From assembly GCA_018829185.1 (NCBI GenBank), contig JAHJUI010000001.1, forward strand, positions 1 to 56,337: a stretch of 56,337 nucleotides of DNA, given 5' to 3'. Below, one piece after another: positions 1-10,529 of the stretch (its first letter is position 1; every line of letters starts with the position of its first letter). Position numbers and translations under genes: made by a program. This DNA comes from Nanobdellota archaeon (GTDB lineage: Archaea > Nanobdellota > Nanobdellia > SCGC-AAA011-G17 > PNOQ01). Below the pieces are notes generated by a model. The model saw only the letters and a list, made by a program, of their open reading frames with translations, was not told where the DNA came from and did no database searches.

Positions 1-165
1 AACAGGAATGTTTTGTTTGAAACAAAAATATGGATCTAGTGTTAGCTCCAAATCTGCTAAAACAATCAAAGCAGATTTGTATGGCAGAATGCTCTGCCAC
101 AATTTATTTGGCGCGTTTAGAATGATTTAGGACAGCGCCGTGATGTATAAAAGATATATAAAACC
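1..165 (-). ncRNA. candidate structured non-coding RNA downstream of ftsZ (possibly truncated by window edge)
   Basis: No ORF; minus-strand TATA-like TTTTATATATC near 150-165; perfect hairpins TGGCAGA-atgc-TCTGCCA, CAAATCTGCT-N11-AGCAGATTTG and TTTTGTTT-g-AAACAAAA, plus GGCGC...GCGCC. Confidence 0.4.
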
Positions 166-285
166 TGTGTTTTCAAAAATAAAGAAAAAAAGGAAAAAGA
201 GCTCACCTCTTTTTCCCAAAAAGCCTCAAAAGCGGGTCGAGTTCTGAGGGAATTAAGGGGGTTAAAACAGAATTTAGTAACCCGC

Positions 286-1371
286 TTATTTGAGCATGTC
301 TATTCCGAGCTCTTGGCCTATTTGCCGAGATTGAGCAGCTGCGGCCCGTCCGTCTGATTTTCCAAGGATGTATGGACTCTTTACACCGGTGATAATACAC
401 ATTATCCTTAGTTTTCCATTCATACTTTCATCAATTCTTGCTCCCCAGATTACATTTGCGTCAGCATCTAGGGCTTCAGTAATCATTTCACCAATCTTAT
501 TAACTTCATCAAGAAGCAAGTCATCTCCACCAGTTATGTGTATCAAAGCTCCGCTAGATCCTTCATAACTTACATCCAGTAACGGATTTGTCAAAGCTCT
601 TTGTACAGCTTCATGTACTCTATTTTCAGTATCTGAATCACCAATACCAATAACAGATACATCTCCATTTGCCATAATTGCTCTTACATCAGCATAATCT
701 AAGTTTACTAATGAAGGTACAGCAATTATTTCTACAATTCCTTTAATCATAGTAGAAATTAGCTCATTAGCAACTGCAAATGCTTGTTTTATTGGTAAAT
801 TTCCAGCGATTTGTACTAATCTATTATTATCTATAACTATAACAGTATCACATACTTGTCTTAATTGTTGTAATCCAAATTCTGCCTTATCACATCTTGC
901 TCTTTCAATATCGAAAGGCATAGTTACAGCAGCTATTACAATACTTCCTTGTTCTTTTGCTACTTGTGCTACAACAGGCGCAGTTCCAGTTCCAGTTCCT
1001 CCCCCTAATCCAGCACAGATAAATACCATGTCTGCTTTGCTAACCATACTCTTTAGTTCTTGAATACTCTCTTGAGCAGATGCACGACCTTTATCAATAA
1101 ATCCACCGCAACCAAGCCCTCTTGTAAGTTCTTTTCCAATTAGGCATTTCTTATCTGCAGAAGTAATATCCAAATGTTGTTTGTCTGTATTAACAGCAGC
1201 TACTTCTGCCCCCTTAATACCTTTTTTGTAAAGCCAGTTAACAATATTGTTTCCAGCTCCCCCAGCACCAAGTACTACTATTTTTGCTTGTCCAACTTCA
1301 AAATCCCCATCAAAAGCTGCTTGGGAATTGTTATCCATGTTTTTTAATGCATCTTGTATAATGAATTCCAT
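286..1371 (-). CDS. ftsZ: cell division GTPase FtsZ
   Basis: GAGGAGNNIVNWL, AVNTD and GGGTGTGTAPVVA tubulin/FtsZ signatures. Confidence 0.97.
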   Translation of the reverse strand: MEFIIQDALKNMDNNSQAAFDGDFEVGQAKIVVLGAGGAGNNIVNWLYKKGIKGAEVAAVNTDKQHLDITSADKKCLIGKELTRGLGCGGFIDKGRASAQESIQELKSMVSKADMVFICAGLGGGTGTGTAPVVAQVAKEQGSIVIAAVTMPFDIERARCDKAEFGLQQLRQVCDTVIVIDNNRLVQIAGNLPIKQAFAVANELISTMIKGIVEIIAVPSLVNLDYADVRAIMANGDVSVIGIGDSDTENRVHEAVQRALTNPLLDVSYEGSSGALIHITGGDDLLLDEVNKIGEMITEALDADANVIWGARIDESMNGKLRIMCIITGVKSPYILGKSDGRAAAAQSRQIGQELGIDMLK

Positions 1372-1696
1372 TTTTTTCGTTTTCCCCCATAGGTTTTTTT
1401 ATATACTCAATTACAATAAACTTTATATTTGAGTGATTTCATATTTACTTCTAGAAAGAGTTTTTGAAACGCCAATTTCGAAATCTCAGACAAGATAAAT
1501 CAAACTATTAGTAAAATTCGAAAGTTCAAATCACGCACAACCTGAGTTCATCGCCAAATAAATTCAAGTTTAATTGTGAACTTTGCTAGTATATTCTATA
1601 ATTCTGTAAAAATTTATATTTAAAGGTTGCCTAACTACAATCTATATATTCCGGTATATAAATATTCATTAATTTAATTTCCAAATATCCAAAAGA

Positions 1697-2983
1697 ATGG
1701 TTAAATTTAACTTCAATCCCGGAGATAAGATCGAGATAACAACAAAAAAAGAAGCTCTTTCTGGATTATTTATGCCTAGCAAAGAAAATACTTTTATTTT
1801 AAAATTAGACAATGGATACAATCTAGGAATTGATAAAAAAAATATCAAAAAAGTAAAATTATTATCAAAATACAAAGAAAAAAAACCGAAATCTTCTAAA
1901 GTAAAACAAAACTCTAAATTACCCACAATTACAATCTTACATACAGGTGGAACAATTGCTTCTAAAGTTGATTATGAAACAGGGGGAGTAATAGCTAGAT
2001 TTTCACCTGAAGAATTACTGGAAATGTTCCCAGAATTAAAGAAAATTGTCAATCTAAAAAGCAGATTAGTCTCAAATATGTGGTCAGAAGACCTAAACTT
2101 CCAACATTACAATCTACTCGCTAAAGAAGTGGAAAAAGAGGTAAAAGCAGGAGCAGACGGGGTGATTATTACACACGGAACAGATACATTACATTATACT
2201 TCATCCGCTTTAGCATTTATTCTAGAAAACCTAAAAATTCCAGTTATTTTAGTAGGATCTCAGAGAAGTTCAGATAGGGGTTCTTCAGATGCAGCATTAA
2301 ATCTAATTTGTGCTTGTAATTTCATTGCAAACTCTAAATTCCAAGATGTAGCAATCTGCATGCATTCTTCAATGGAAGATGAGTCTTGCTATATTCTTCC
2401 AGCAACTAAGTCAAGAAAACTACATAGCTCCAGAAGAGATGCATTCAAAGCAATAAATACTGATCCAATTGCCTTAGTAGATAAGCAAGGAAAAATTGAA
2501 TATTCCCAAAAAGTAAAACAAAAAAAAGGAAAACTAAACCTAAGACTCTTTAAAGAAGTCAAAGTAGGAATTTTGAAGGCACATCCAAATATGCTTTCAA
2601 AAGAAGTTTCCTTTTACAAAGATTATGATGGATTAATTTTAGAAGGAACAGGATTAGGACATTTTCCAATTAATAAGACAGATAGCTCAACAACAGAAAA
2701 TGAAAAAGTATTTACTGAATTAAAGAAACTGTCTAAAAAAATCCCAGTAGTAATGACATCTCAATGCATTTTCGGAAGAATTAACATGAATGTTTACACA
2801 ACAGGAAGAAAATTACAAGAAATTGGAGTTCTAGGCAATGGTCTTGATATGACAACAGAAACAGCATTCATAAAATTAGCTTGGCTTCTAAGCAATTTCA
2901 AAAAACAAGATGTATTTGAATTAATTTCTGAAAATATTTCTAATGAAATAAATGAAAGAATAAAAGACGATTTCTTAGAATAA
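1697..2983 (+). CDS. gatD: Glu-tRNA(Gln) amidotransferase subunit D (asparaginase-like)
   Basis: N-terminal GatD-specific domain followed by TILHTGGTIAS and ITHGTDTLHYTSSAL asparaginase motifs. Confidence 0.95.
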   Translation: MVKFNFNPGDKIEITTKKEALSGLFMPSKENTFILKLDNGYNLGIDKKNIKKVKLLSKYKEKKPKSSKVKQNSKLPTITILHTGGTIASKVDYETGGVIARFSPEELLEMFPELKKIVNLKSRLVSNMWSEDLNFQHYNLLAKEVEKEVKAGADGVIITHGTDTLHYTSSALAFILENLKIPVILVGSQRSSDRGSSDAALNLICACNFIANSKFQDVAICMHSSMEDESCYILPATKSRKLHSSRRDAFKAINTDPIALVDKQGKIEYSQKVKQKKGKLNLRLFKEVKVGILKAHPNMLSKEVSFYKDYDGLILEGTGLGHFPINKTDSSTTENEKVFTELKKLSKKIPVVMTSQCIFGRINMNVYTTGRKLQEIGVLGNGLDMTTETAFIKLAWLLSNFKKQDVFELISENISNEINERIKDDFLE

Positions 2984-3006
2984 AAAAAGAAAAAAAGTTA
3001 AAATTT

Positions 3007-3192
3007 TTATTTCTTGAATAGATAAAATATCATATATAGACCTGCTAAACCTACCAAGGCATATACTGTAGTTATCAACCAATCTACTCTAAAGATTGCA
3101 GTAACAAGGTTAAAATCGAATAAACCAAGTCCCCAGTTGATACCACCGATGGTTACCAAAACAAGCACGATCCATTCTAATACATTTCTCAT
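3007..3192 (-). CDS. DUF378 family small membrane protein
   Basis: 61 aa, LVTIGGINWGLGLFDFNLV motif. Confidence 0.8.
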   Translation of the reverse strand: MRNVLEWIVLVLVTIGGINWGLGLFDFNLVTAIFRVDWLITTVYALVGLAGLYMIFYLFKK

Positions 3193-3318
3193 GTTGTCAC
3201 CTCCTTTTAAGTCTTAAATAATAATTATACTCTTGTTCTTGACGTTTTTAAAGGTTTCTGATTTCAAAAAACCAATCAAAAGAGTTTTAAAGCTTTCTCT
3301 ATTCATTTTCTTGAAAAA

Positions 3319-4710
3319 ATGACAGATTTAGAACATTTAGACAGACCAGAACTAGAAAAACTAGTGGAAACTTTACAAAGAGATCAAGCACACACATTAG
3401 AATTTTTAAGGACATTTACAAGATCAGATTTTTCAAGGCATACAGAAGAAATGATACAAGAAGTTTTAGCTTATGCCTTAACACAGTCTAATTTAATTTA
3501 TGGAATAAATCGTTCTACTTATTTTGAATATGATACATTTAGCGATTGTTTTGTAGGAAAATATTCCTTGGGCTCAACAACTACCGAAGAATGGTTTGAA
3601 GCAATGCGAGGACTTTTAGAAATAGGAAATATAGAAGAAGTAGTAAAGCAGGGTATTAGTCATTTAGTCCCTTTAGATTTAGTAATTCCGCTTGATTCAC
3701 CATCCATTTTCAAAACTTTAAGAAACGAAAGAAAGTCTTATCTTGGGCAACCAATAGAATATACAGAAGTAGATAAAAAGGTAGTAGGACAGTTAGGAGA
3801 ACCTTTTGTAGCAATCACATTAAAAGGTGCAGAAGGAAAAACTATTGGTTTTATTTATGGAAGCAATCTCGTTACACATGATCCAATAGAAATTTCAAAT
3901 GAGCAATTAGATTCTTTTAATAGTATAAGATATCCCGCGGCTCAAAGATTAGAATTCATAAAAATTAACCAAGAAATAAAACATAAAAGAATCCAATTAA
4001 GCAGAGGGGTGGGTGCAGCACGAGTAGCCCATGATATAAGAAATAAGTTAGTTGTTGTAATAGGGGGAAATGTTAATCTTCTAACACGCCTAATGGAAGA
4101 AAAAGATTGGGAAGCTACAAAAGAACCAATAGAGGTTATATTGGAGGAAGTAAATTTAATTGATATGGAACTTAGACAAATAATGGACTTTTCAATACCG
4201 GCAAATCCAAAACCAGAAAAATTTAACTTACTTCCAGATCTTAGAACTCTAGTAGAAAGTACAGTTAATGCATGTCCCCATTTAGACAGGAAAAGACCAG
4301 ATTATGAAATAGATTCAGATGTTCCAGAGTTATGTATTTATGCAGATCGTAGTCATCTAACTAGGAATGTATTATCTAATTTGATTAGTAATGCAGTAGA
4401 TGCAATCTGTGATGAAAGAACAGCTGCAGGATATGTGGCCGGAGTGCCCAATATTTTAAAAATAAAAGTTAAGGCAGCAGAACAAGGCCGAATAATAATA
4501 AAGAATAGGTAGTATATGGAACCAGATATTTTAGCTAGATTAGAGTCCGGAGAAGGGTTTGGAACCACAAAAGGGGAACGTGGAACAGGATTAGGTTTTT
4601 CAATAGCTATGAAATATGCACTAGAAAACAATTGTGGGTTGGAAATAAGTAGTGATGAAACAAAAGGAACAAAAGTTTGTTTATCAATTCCTTACGATTC
4701 CCCAGAATAA
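3319..4710 (+). pseudogene. histidine kinase-like protein interrupted in frame by TAG (4510-4512)
   Basis: H-box-like VAHDIRNKL and N-box NLISNAVDAI before the stop; G2-like GTGLGFSIAMKYA after it in the same frame; G1 box absent. Confidence 0.65.
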
Positions 4711-4746
4711 AAACTTTTATAAAATCATAAAATAAAATTTCTATTA

Positions 4747-5823
4747 ATGGAAAAAGTTTCAATTGTCAAGTGTAATAACTATAATAATAAAATAATAAGA
4801 AAAGCATTATTAGATTCTTTAAAAAATATTGATTTCCATTTTAAAAAAGGAAGTAAAGTTCTAATAAAACCAAATTTAATTGCTCCGCAAAAGAAAGAAG
4901 CAGGAGTAACAACTCACCCCGTTATTGTTGAAGAACTTTGCAAAATCCTAAAAGAGCACAAATGCAAAATATTTATTGGGGAAAGTGCAGCCTTCAATAC
5001 AGATATAGCGTTTAAAACTTGTGGGCTTGAAAAGTTAAAAAAATATGCTACTTTAATTAATTTTGAAGGAGATAAGAAAAAGTTTGTTACGTTAGCAGGT
5101 GTAAAAAAAGTTCCTCTTGCAAAATCATTATTTGATGTTGACTTAGTTGTTAATGTCCCAAAACTAAAAACACATTGTTTGATGCAAACAACATTATGCG
5201 TAAAAAATCTTTACGGCTGCATCCCAGGAAACTTAAAAGCAATTTACCATAAAACAATACCTAATAATCAAAAATTTGGAAAGTTCTTATTAGCAATTGA
5301 AGAAAAAATAAATCCTCAATTAAATATAATTGATGGAGTTTTAGCTTTAGAAGGAAATGGTCCTGGAGCATCTGGAAAACCAATAAAAGCAAATGTAATA
5401 ATTACTGGAAAAAATGCAAGAGCAATAGACATTGTAGCTTCTGAATTTATGGGATTTAAATCCAATCAGATTATCACAAATAAATATTCAAAAATTAAGA
5501 AAAAAGATATTCAAGTTGTTGGGTCTGCTAAAGATAAAAAAATGAAATTCCTAAGACCCCAAACATTCTATGGTCCATTAGCTCATTGGATAGCCGGACT
5601 TTTAGCTAAACATAAGATAGATTTTGATTACGATAAATGTACTAAATGTGGAACATGTGAAAGACAATGCCCAGTAAAGGCAATAAAATTAGATCCTTAC
5701 CAAAAATGTGACCATAAAAAATGTATTCTTTGCTTATGTTGTATAGAAGTTTGCCCAGCAAAGGCAATTTGTCTAAAAGAACATTGGTCTGTAAAAGTTA
5801 TTAGAAAATTAACTAAAACTTAA
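4747..5823 (+). CDS. DUF362 domain protein with C-terminal 2x[4Fe-4S] ferredoxin
   Basis: VLIKPNLIAPQ, VNVPKLKTHCLMQTTLCVKNLYG; CTKCGTCERQCP and CILCLCCIEVCP. Confidence 0.9.
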   Translation: MEKVSIVKCNNYNNKIIRKALLDSLKNIDFHFKKGSKVLIKPNLIAPQKKEAGVTTHPVIVEELCKILKEHKCKIFIGESAAFNTDIAFKTCGLEKLKKYATLINFEGDKKKFVTLAGVKKVPLAKSLFDVDLVVNVPKLKTHCLMQTTLCVKNLYGCIPGNLKAIYHKTIPNNQKFGKFLLAIEEKINPQLNIIDGVLALEGNGPGASGKPIKANVIITGKNARAIDIVASEFMGFKSNQIITNKYSKIKKKDIQVVGSAKDKKMKFLRPQTFYGPLAHWIAGLLAKHKIDFDYDKCTKCGTCERQCPVKAIKLDPYQKCDHKKCILCLCCIEVCPAKAICLKEHWSVKVIRKLTKT

Positions 5824-6146
5824 GCAGCACATTCACAAGCAGTTAGAGACTCATTAACAGCATCTAATTCATCATTAAAAACAACTTTATTCCTTGCTTT
5901 TATTCTATGTGCAAAAGGACACTCTTCAATATGATATTTATTACTTGCTTTTGAAGAAACATATTTTTTCTTTTTAGTTTTTTTATTTTCTATTTTTTCA
6001 ATTTTAGCACTTAATTCATTTACTGCTTGCATAATTGTTCTTTGAGAGGCTCTCATTCCCATAATATCATTTTGCAATGCAAGTACATCACTTCTAACTA
6101 AAGCAAAAGAATACTTTACATTGTCCTCAATTTGTTCGGTTTTCAT
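5820..6146 (-). CDS. coiled-coil protein with Ada-like metal-binding tail
   Basis: YVSSKASNKYHIEECPFAHRIKARNKVVF...ACECA. Confidence 0.5.
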   Translation of the reverse strand: MKTEQIEDNVKYSFALVRSDVLALQNDIMGMRASQRTIMQAVNELSAKIEKIENKKTKKKKYVSSKASNKYHIEECPFAHRIKARNKVVFNDELDAVNESLTACECAA

Positions 6147-6152
6147 TTTGAT

Positions 6153-6515
6153 TTAACCCTCATAATTTAAAATTTCCATGGGAGATGTTGAAGAATCAAT
6201 AGGATAGCCCATACTTTTAGCATATGCATCCATTACAACCCTTTCTATTTTTTGGTAAACCTTTTCTGGGTTTTCTATCATTTCAGGGTTTTCTATCATT
6301 TCTGGGGTTATCTCAAGTTTTGCCAGTAAATTTTCTATATTGACTCTCCTTTCTCCCCAAAGAATTGGCTTTCCATCCTCTTCAAGGACATCGGTTAAAC
6401 CATATTTTGAATTACATCCTACAGCAAAAAGCTTGCCCTCTGGCATACCTGGAAGGTTCTCTCCATCAGTTCTTCCATATCTTAATGGAATTTGATAAAA
6501 TTCGTCGTTTTTCAT
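6153..6515 (-). CDS. hypothetical protein
   Basis: 120-aa ORF; short internal repeat ENPEMIENPEMIENPEK. Confidence 0.55.
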   Translation of the reverse strand: MKNDEFYQIPLRYGRTDGENLPGMPEGKLFAVGCNSKYGLTDVLEEDGKPILWGERRVNIENLLAKLEITPEMIENPEMIENPEKVYQKIERVVMDAYAKSMGYPIDSSTSPMEILNYEG

Positions 6516-6595
6516 ACCTTAAATATTGGTTTTACCCTTTATAAACATTTCTATTTGTAACTACTGTATAGAAATAACACAATCATAACCGCAGT

Positions 6596-7078
6596 TTAAC
6601 TCATCTTTTTCATTCTTTTTAACATGTCTTTTGTATTGCCTTCAATAAAAATTAAATCTTTACTTACTTTAAAACCTCTTTTTTCATGCCAACTTAAGGG
6701 AAATTTTTTATTTTTAAAGGTAATAGATTCAGACTTAACACAGTTATATTTTTTTACTGCTTTACTATACAAAGCTTTACCTAACTCCAAACCAGCACCA
6801 GACTTTTGATAATCTGGATGAACAAAAATGTCTCCATTAACTAAATGGTTACCATCGCTCCAAGGGACAACAGAAGCAAAATAACCACCAACAATTTTTC
6901 CATCTATCTCGGCCAAAAAAGCTAAATCTGGTTGTTTTTTAAGCATGTGGTTCAAATACTTTTCAGCTTGCTTTGTAGTCCATTTTTCTCCAGAATATTT
7001 TTTAGTATAAGTTTGAGAATAAATCTTAGCTAATTCTTTTATATCTTCTTTTTTAGCATTGCGTATTTTTAAGGCCAT
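6596..7078 (-). CDS. GNAT family N-acetyltransferase
   Basis: IRNAKKEDIKELAKIYSQTY ... GDIFVHPDYQKSGAGLELGKAL. Confidence 0.85.
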   Translation of the reverse strand: MALKIRNAKKEDIKELAKIYSQTYTKKYSGEKWTTKQAEKYLNHMLKKQPDLAFLAEIDGKIVGGYFASVVPWSDGNHLVNGDIFVHPDYQKSGAGLELGKALYSKAVKKYNCVKSESITFKNKKFPLSWHEKRGFKVSKDLIFIEGNTKDMLKRMKKMS

Positions 7079-7152
7079 TAAAATAATTAAACCTTATTAG
7101 TTTTTAAAACTTTTGAAAACACTTATAAACAATCAAACTTAGTTTCTAATCA

Positions 7153-7668
7153 ATGGATAATAAAAAGCTAGGAATAATATTAATTGTAGTTTGTATAGCC
7201 TTAGGTTTTTTAATATTCAATTTTAATAATCAATTAAATGATCAAGCAGAAGCAAGTTGCAGTTGCTCTGAGATGGAAGATGGTGGTTTTTGTCCGCATG
7301 AAGAAACAACACCATGGTTTACTTACCTCGGAATAATTTTGCTTGCAGGATTGGTTGCATTGGGAATTTACTTAATATTCTTTGAAAAATCACAAAAAGA
7401 AATAGTTTCAACTTTAGAAAAACAAAAAGAAGATTTAAACCAAGAAGAGAAATTTAATATTTTATTAATGGGGTTAGACTCTTATGAGAAAAAAGTAATA
7501 AAAGCTATCAAAGAACAAGACGGAATAACTCAACAAACATTAAGATTAAGAACAGATTTACACAAATCAAAATTGAGTATAGTATTAGAGGGCTTAGAGA
7601 AAAAAGGCCTAATAGCAAGAAAAGAAAAAGGAAAAACAAAACAAGTCTTCCTGAAAATAGCCCTATAA
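7153..7668 (+). CDS. membrane-anchored winged-helix (MarR-like) regulator with Cys-rich ectodomain
   Basis: Two TM segments flanking CSCSEMEDGGFCPH; C-terminal wHTH YEKKVIKAIKEQDGITQQTLRLRTDLHKSKLSIVLEGLEKKGLI. Confidence 0.75.
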   Translation: MDNKKLGIILIVVCIALGFLIFNFNNQLNDQAEASCSCSEMEDGGFCPHEETTPWFTYLGIILLAGLVALGIYLIFFEKSQKEIVSTLEKQKEDLNQEEKFNILLMGLDSYEKKVIKAIKEQDGITQQTLRLRTDLHKSKLSIVLEGLEKKGLIARKEKGKTKQVFLKIAL

Positions 7669-7780
7669 ACGATAAGACCCAAGAATTCTTAAGATAAACC
7701 CTCTTTTTGACCTTCAGTTTCAGCCCCTAGATATATATCCAAGCTTACCTAGTAAATACTGGATAGCTAGGAGGTGAAAT

Positions 7781-7990
7781 ATGAAAAAAAACAATTTGAT
7801 TGCAGTTGTGATTGTAGCGTTATTGATTGTAGGAACGATTTTCGTTTCAGCTGCATTTCAAGAAGAAAAGGAAGAGTTTTCTGTAAAAGAACCACAAACT
7901 TGTGGAAATCCTCAACAAACTTGCGGACAAGATACTTGCAAACAAGAATGTGGGGGAAATTGCGGAATCCCTAACTGCGGTTGCAGTTAA
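7781..7990 (+). CDS. secreted/membrane-tethered Cys-rich mini-protein
   Basis: N-terminal hydrophobic segment then TCGNPQQTCGQDTCKQECGGNCGIPNCGCS; SD GGAGGTGA. Confidence 0.7.
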   Translation: MKKNNLIAVVIVALLIVGTIFVSAAFQEEKEEFSVKEPQTCGNPQQTCGQDTCKQECGGNCGIPNCGCS

Positions 7991-8007
7991 CTCTTTTCTT
8001 TTTCTTT

Positions 8008-8298
8008 TTAATGAATTTCTTCTAATCTTTTTGCTAATCCATTGGCTTCACGTGTAAGAATTCCAATTTGGCTGCTAGGACGATCTATTCCTGCAAACAT
8101 CTCAGACAAACAGTCAATACAACTATAAGCATAGCCCAAATATTCTCTTGCAGCATTATAATTGCCAGACAGTATATATTCCTCGGCTTGATCTAAATTT
8201 TTTCTAGCACTTCTCTCTTGCAAACCCATATTCCTACGAAAAGGTTTATACTTTCTCTCCCACCTAGTAGAGCGAGCAAGTTTCTTTAAAGCATCCAT
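8008..8298 (-). CDS. hypothetical alpha-helical protein
   Basis: 96-aa ORF. Confidence 0.5.
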   Translation of the reverse strand: MDALKKLARSTRWERKYKPFRRNMGLQERSARKNLDQAEEYILSGNYNAAREYLGYAYSCIDCLSEMFAGIDRPSSQIGILTREANGLAKRLEEIH

Positions 8299-8337
8299 TG
8301 CAAGAAAAAAGAGAATAAGAAATGTTTTTAAAGTTTT

Positions 8338-10092
8338 CTAAGAATAATAATATTCTCCTTTACTTCTTTGCTCTTTATCTAATTGACTATCTCCTTTATT
8401 AATTCTAGGACGATTAGTATCTTTATCCTTACGATAAGTAATATCTAACATTTTCAAAACACGATTCATTCCTTCTCTTTTTGTACAAGGACCATAAACT
8501 TCACCATTTACAGAAGGAACACCCTCAAAAACTAACATTGAATCAGCAATATACTCAGTAAATTGAACATCATGATCAACAACAATTGCAGCTTTCTCTT
8601 TCTTAAGAATAAATTCTTTAATAACTTCTGCAACTTTTAATCTATCTTCAACATCAATAAAAGCAGAAGGTTCATCTAAAGCATATAGCTCTGCTTCATT
8701 CCCAAGACAAACAGCAATGTAAACTTTCTGTAATTCACCACCACTTAAACTTGAAATTTCAGAATCAATAACTTTCAACAAACCTAATTTCTCAAGAATA
8801 TTTTGTTTATACCAGCCAGTTTTATAATCTTTTGACTTTTCTAACCATTCCCTAACAGTTCCTTTCACAATTTCTGGATATTGTTCCTTATATGAAATTT
8901 TAATCTTATCAATTTTTCCAGTAGTTGGCTTTTCCAAACCAGCTAATAATTTTAAGAAAGTAGTTTTACCTAAACCATTAGCACCCATTACAGCCATTAC
9001 CTCAGCTTTGTGAACATTGCCTTTATTTGTTTTTAATTCAAAACCTTTAAACTTTTTTTCAAGTTCTGGAAATTCAAATAAGATTGCTGGTTCAGTAGTC
9101 TTGCCTTCAGGTGCTTTTGCAAAAACAATACCATAGTCTCTAAATCTAACATTATCATCTGGTAAAAATCCATCTAAATATTCATTAATACCTCTTCGAA
9201 CTCCCTTGCTTTGTGAAACAACACCATAACCAGCTTGTTTACCATAAAGAATTTGTATTTCATCAGAAATATAATCTAATGTAGCTAAATCATGTTCAAC
9301 AACCATAACAGCAGAATCTTTTGATAATTCTCTAATCAACTTTGCAACTTTTATTCTAGAAGTAACATCTAAGAAACTTGCAGGTTCATCAAAGAAATAA
9401 AAATCAGCTTTTTTAACCATTGCAGCAATAATAGCAACCTTTTGCATTTCTCCACCACTTAATTTACTTAAATGTCTATCCATTAAATGATCTAATTGTA
9501 ATTCTTTAACAAGTTTATTACTTTGTTTTCTTTCATCAATTTTTTCTAACAAATCTTTAACTTTTCCTTTGTAAAGTTTTGGCAATAATTCAATTCTTTG
9601 TGGTTTGTAAGAAACTTTTAATTTTCCATTATATAATTTTTTAAAATATTCATGCATAGCAGTTTTAGAAAAATGCTTGATTACTTTTTCTTTATTTCCT
9701 TCTTCAGAATAATCTCCTAAATTTGGAATTAAATTTCCAGATAATATCTCTAAAGCAGTGGATTTACCAATTCCATTTCTTCCAAGTAAGCCAACAACAG
9801 TTTTTTCTTTTGGAATAGGTAAACGAAATAACTCAAAATTATTTTTTCCAAATCTTTGGACTGGTTCTTCTTTTAACTTTTCTGGAAGATTAATAATTTG
9901 TATTGCTTGGAACGGACAGCGATTTTGGCAGATTCCACAACCATTACACAACATTTCATCAATAGCCGGTTTGTCTCTTTCTTGAGTAATACATTCTTTT
10001 CCAGTTCTATTTACCGGACAAACCCTCATACAAAGAAAGTTACCACAACTAATGGGATTACATTTCTGTTTGTTAATAATTGCTATTCTCAT
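8338..10092 (-). CDS. ribosome recycling/biogenesis ATPase RLI (ABCE1)
   Basis: N-terminal FeS domain, two ABC cassettes with LSGGEMQKV and LSGGELQKV. Confidence 0.97.
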   Translation of the reverse strand: MRIAIINKQKCNPISCGNFLCMRVCPVNRTGKECITQERDKPAIDEMLCNGCGICQNRCPFQAIQIINLPEKLKEEPVQRFGKNNFELFRLPIPKEKTVVGLLGRNGIGKSTALEILSGNLIPNLGDYSEEGNKEKVIKHFSKTAMHEYFKKLYNGKLKVSYKPQRIELLPKLYKGKVKDLLEKIDERKQSNKLVKELQLDHLMDRHLSKLSGGEMQKVAIIAAMVKKADFYFFDEPASFLDVTSRIKVAKLIRELSKDSAVMVVEHDLATLDYISDEIQILYGKQAGYGVVSQSKGVRRGINEYLDGFLPDDNVRFRDYGIVFAKAPEGKTTEPAILFEFPELEKKFKGFELKTNKGNVHKAEVMAVMGANGLGKTTFLKLLAGLEKPTTGKIDKIKISYKEQYPEIVKGTVREWLEKSKDYKTGWYKQNILEKLGLLKVIDSEISSLSGGELQKVYIAVCLGNEAELYALDEPSAFIDVEDRLKVAEVIKEFILKKEKAAIVVDHDVQFTEYIADSMLVFEGVPSVNGEVYGPCTKREGMNRVLKMLDITYRKDKDTNRPRINKGDSQLDKEQRSKGEYYYS

Positions 10093-10490
10093 TTCTTTTT
10101 CATTACTCCCTGCTTAATTTTTTTAGCTTTAATAATTTCAAAATTTTCTCCAATAAACTTTCTAACACTTTTACTTATTTCTTTATCAACACACATTATT
10201 AAAAAAACCCTATTTTTTCCAAACACAATATCAATATCAAAATTTTTGTCCGAGAAATTATATCTTCTATCAACAAATTCAGAAAGTTTTCTTTTTATTC
10301 TTTTGTCTCTTTGGAACTTTTCATCATATTCTTCATATTCAACAAAATATTCTCCAGCATTACACCCTTCTACATAATCTAAAAGAGAAATTAATTTAAC
10401 CAACCTTAACAATATTGATTTTTCTTTCTTAAACTCAAAATGGCTATATTTTCCATTATTTCCAATTCCATAAATTATACCTTTTTTCAT
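10089..10490 (-). CDS. hypothetical protein
   Basis: 133-aa ORF overlapping ABCE1 start. Confidence 0.5.
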   Translation of the reverse strand: MKKGIIYGIGNNGKYSHFEFKKEKSILLRLVKLISLLDYVEGCNAGEYFVEYEEYDEKFQRDKRIKRKLSEFVDRRYNFSDKNFDIDIVFGKNRVFLIMCVDKEISKSVRKFIGENFEIIKAKKIKQGVMKKK

Positions 10491-10529
10491 AAAAAATAAA
10501 AGAAATTAGTTATTTAATAAGATTATGGT

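Noticed and set aside
203-1432. Small ORFs 203-400(-), 368-568(+) and 1247-1432(+)
   Set aside because: Overlap ftsZ in other frames, composition unlike real proteins.
4510-4512. TAG as a genome-wide sense (pyrrolysine) codon
   Set aside because: Several other genes in the window end plausibly at TAG (for example 16332, 30474, 41585), and the surrounding G1 motif is also mutated.
6153-6515. ENPEMIENPEMIENPEK repeat as a functional VNTR
   Set aside because: Only about two short imperfect copies; insufficient evidence.
9758-10377. Plus-strand ORFs overlapping ABCE1
   Set aside because: Antisense shadows of the confident ABCE1 CDS.
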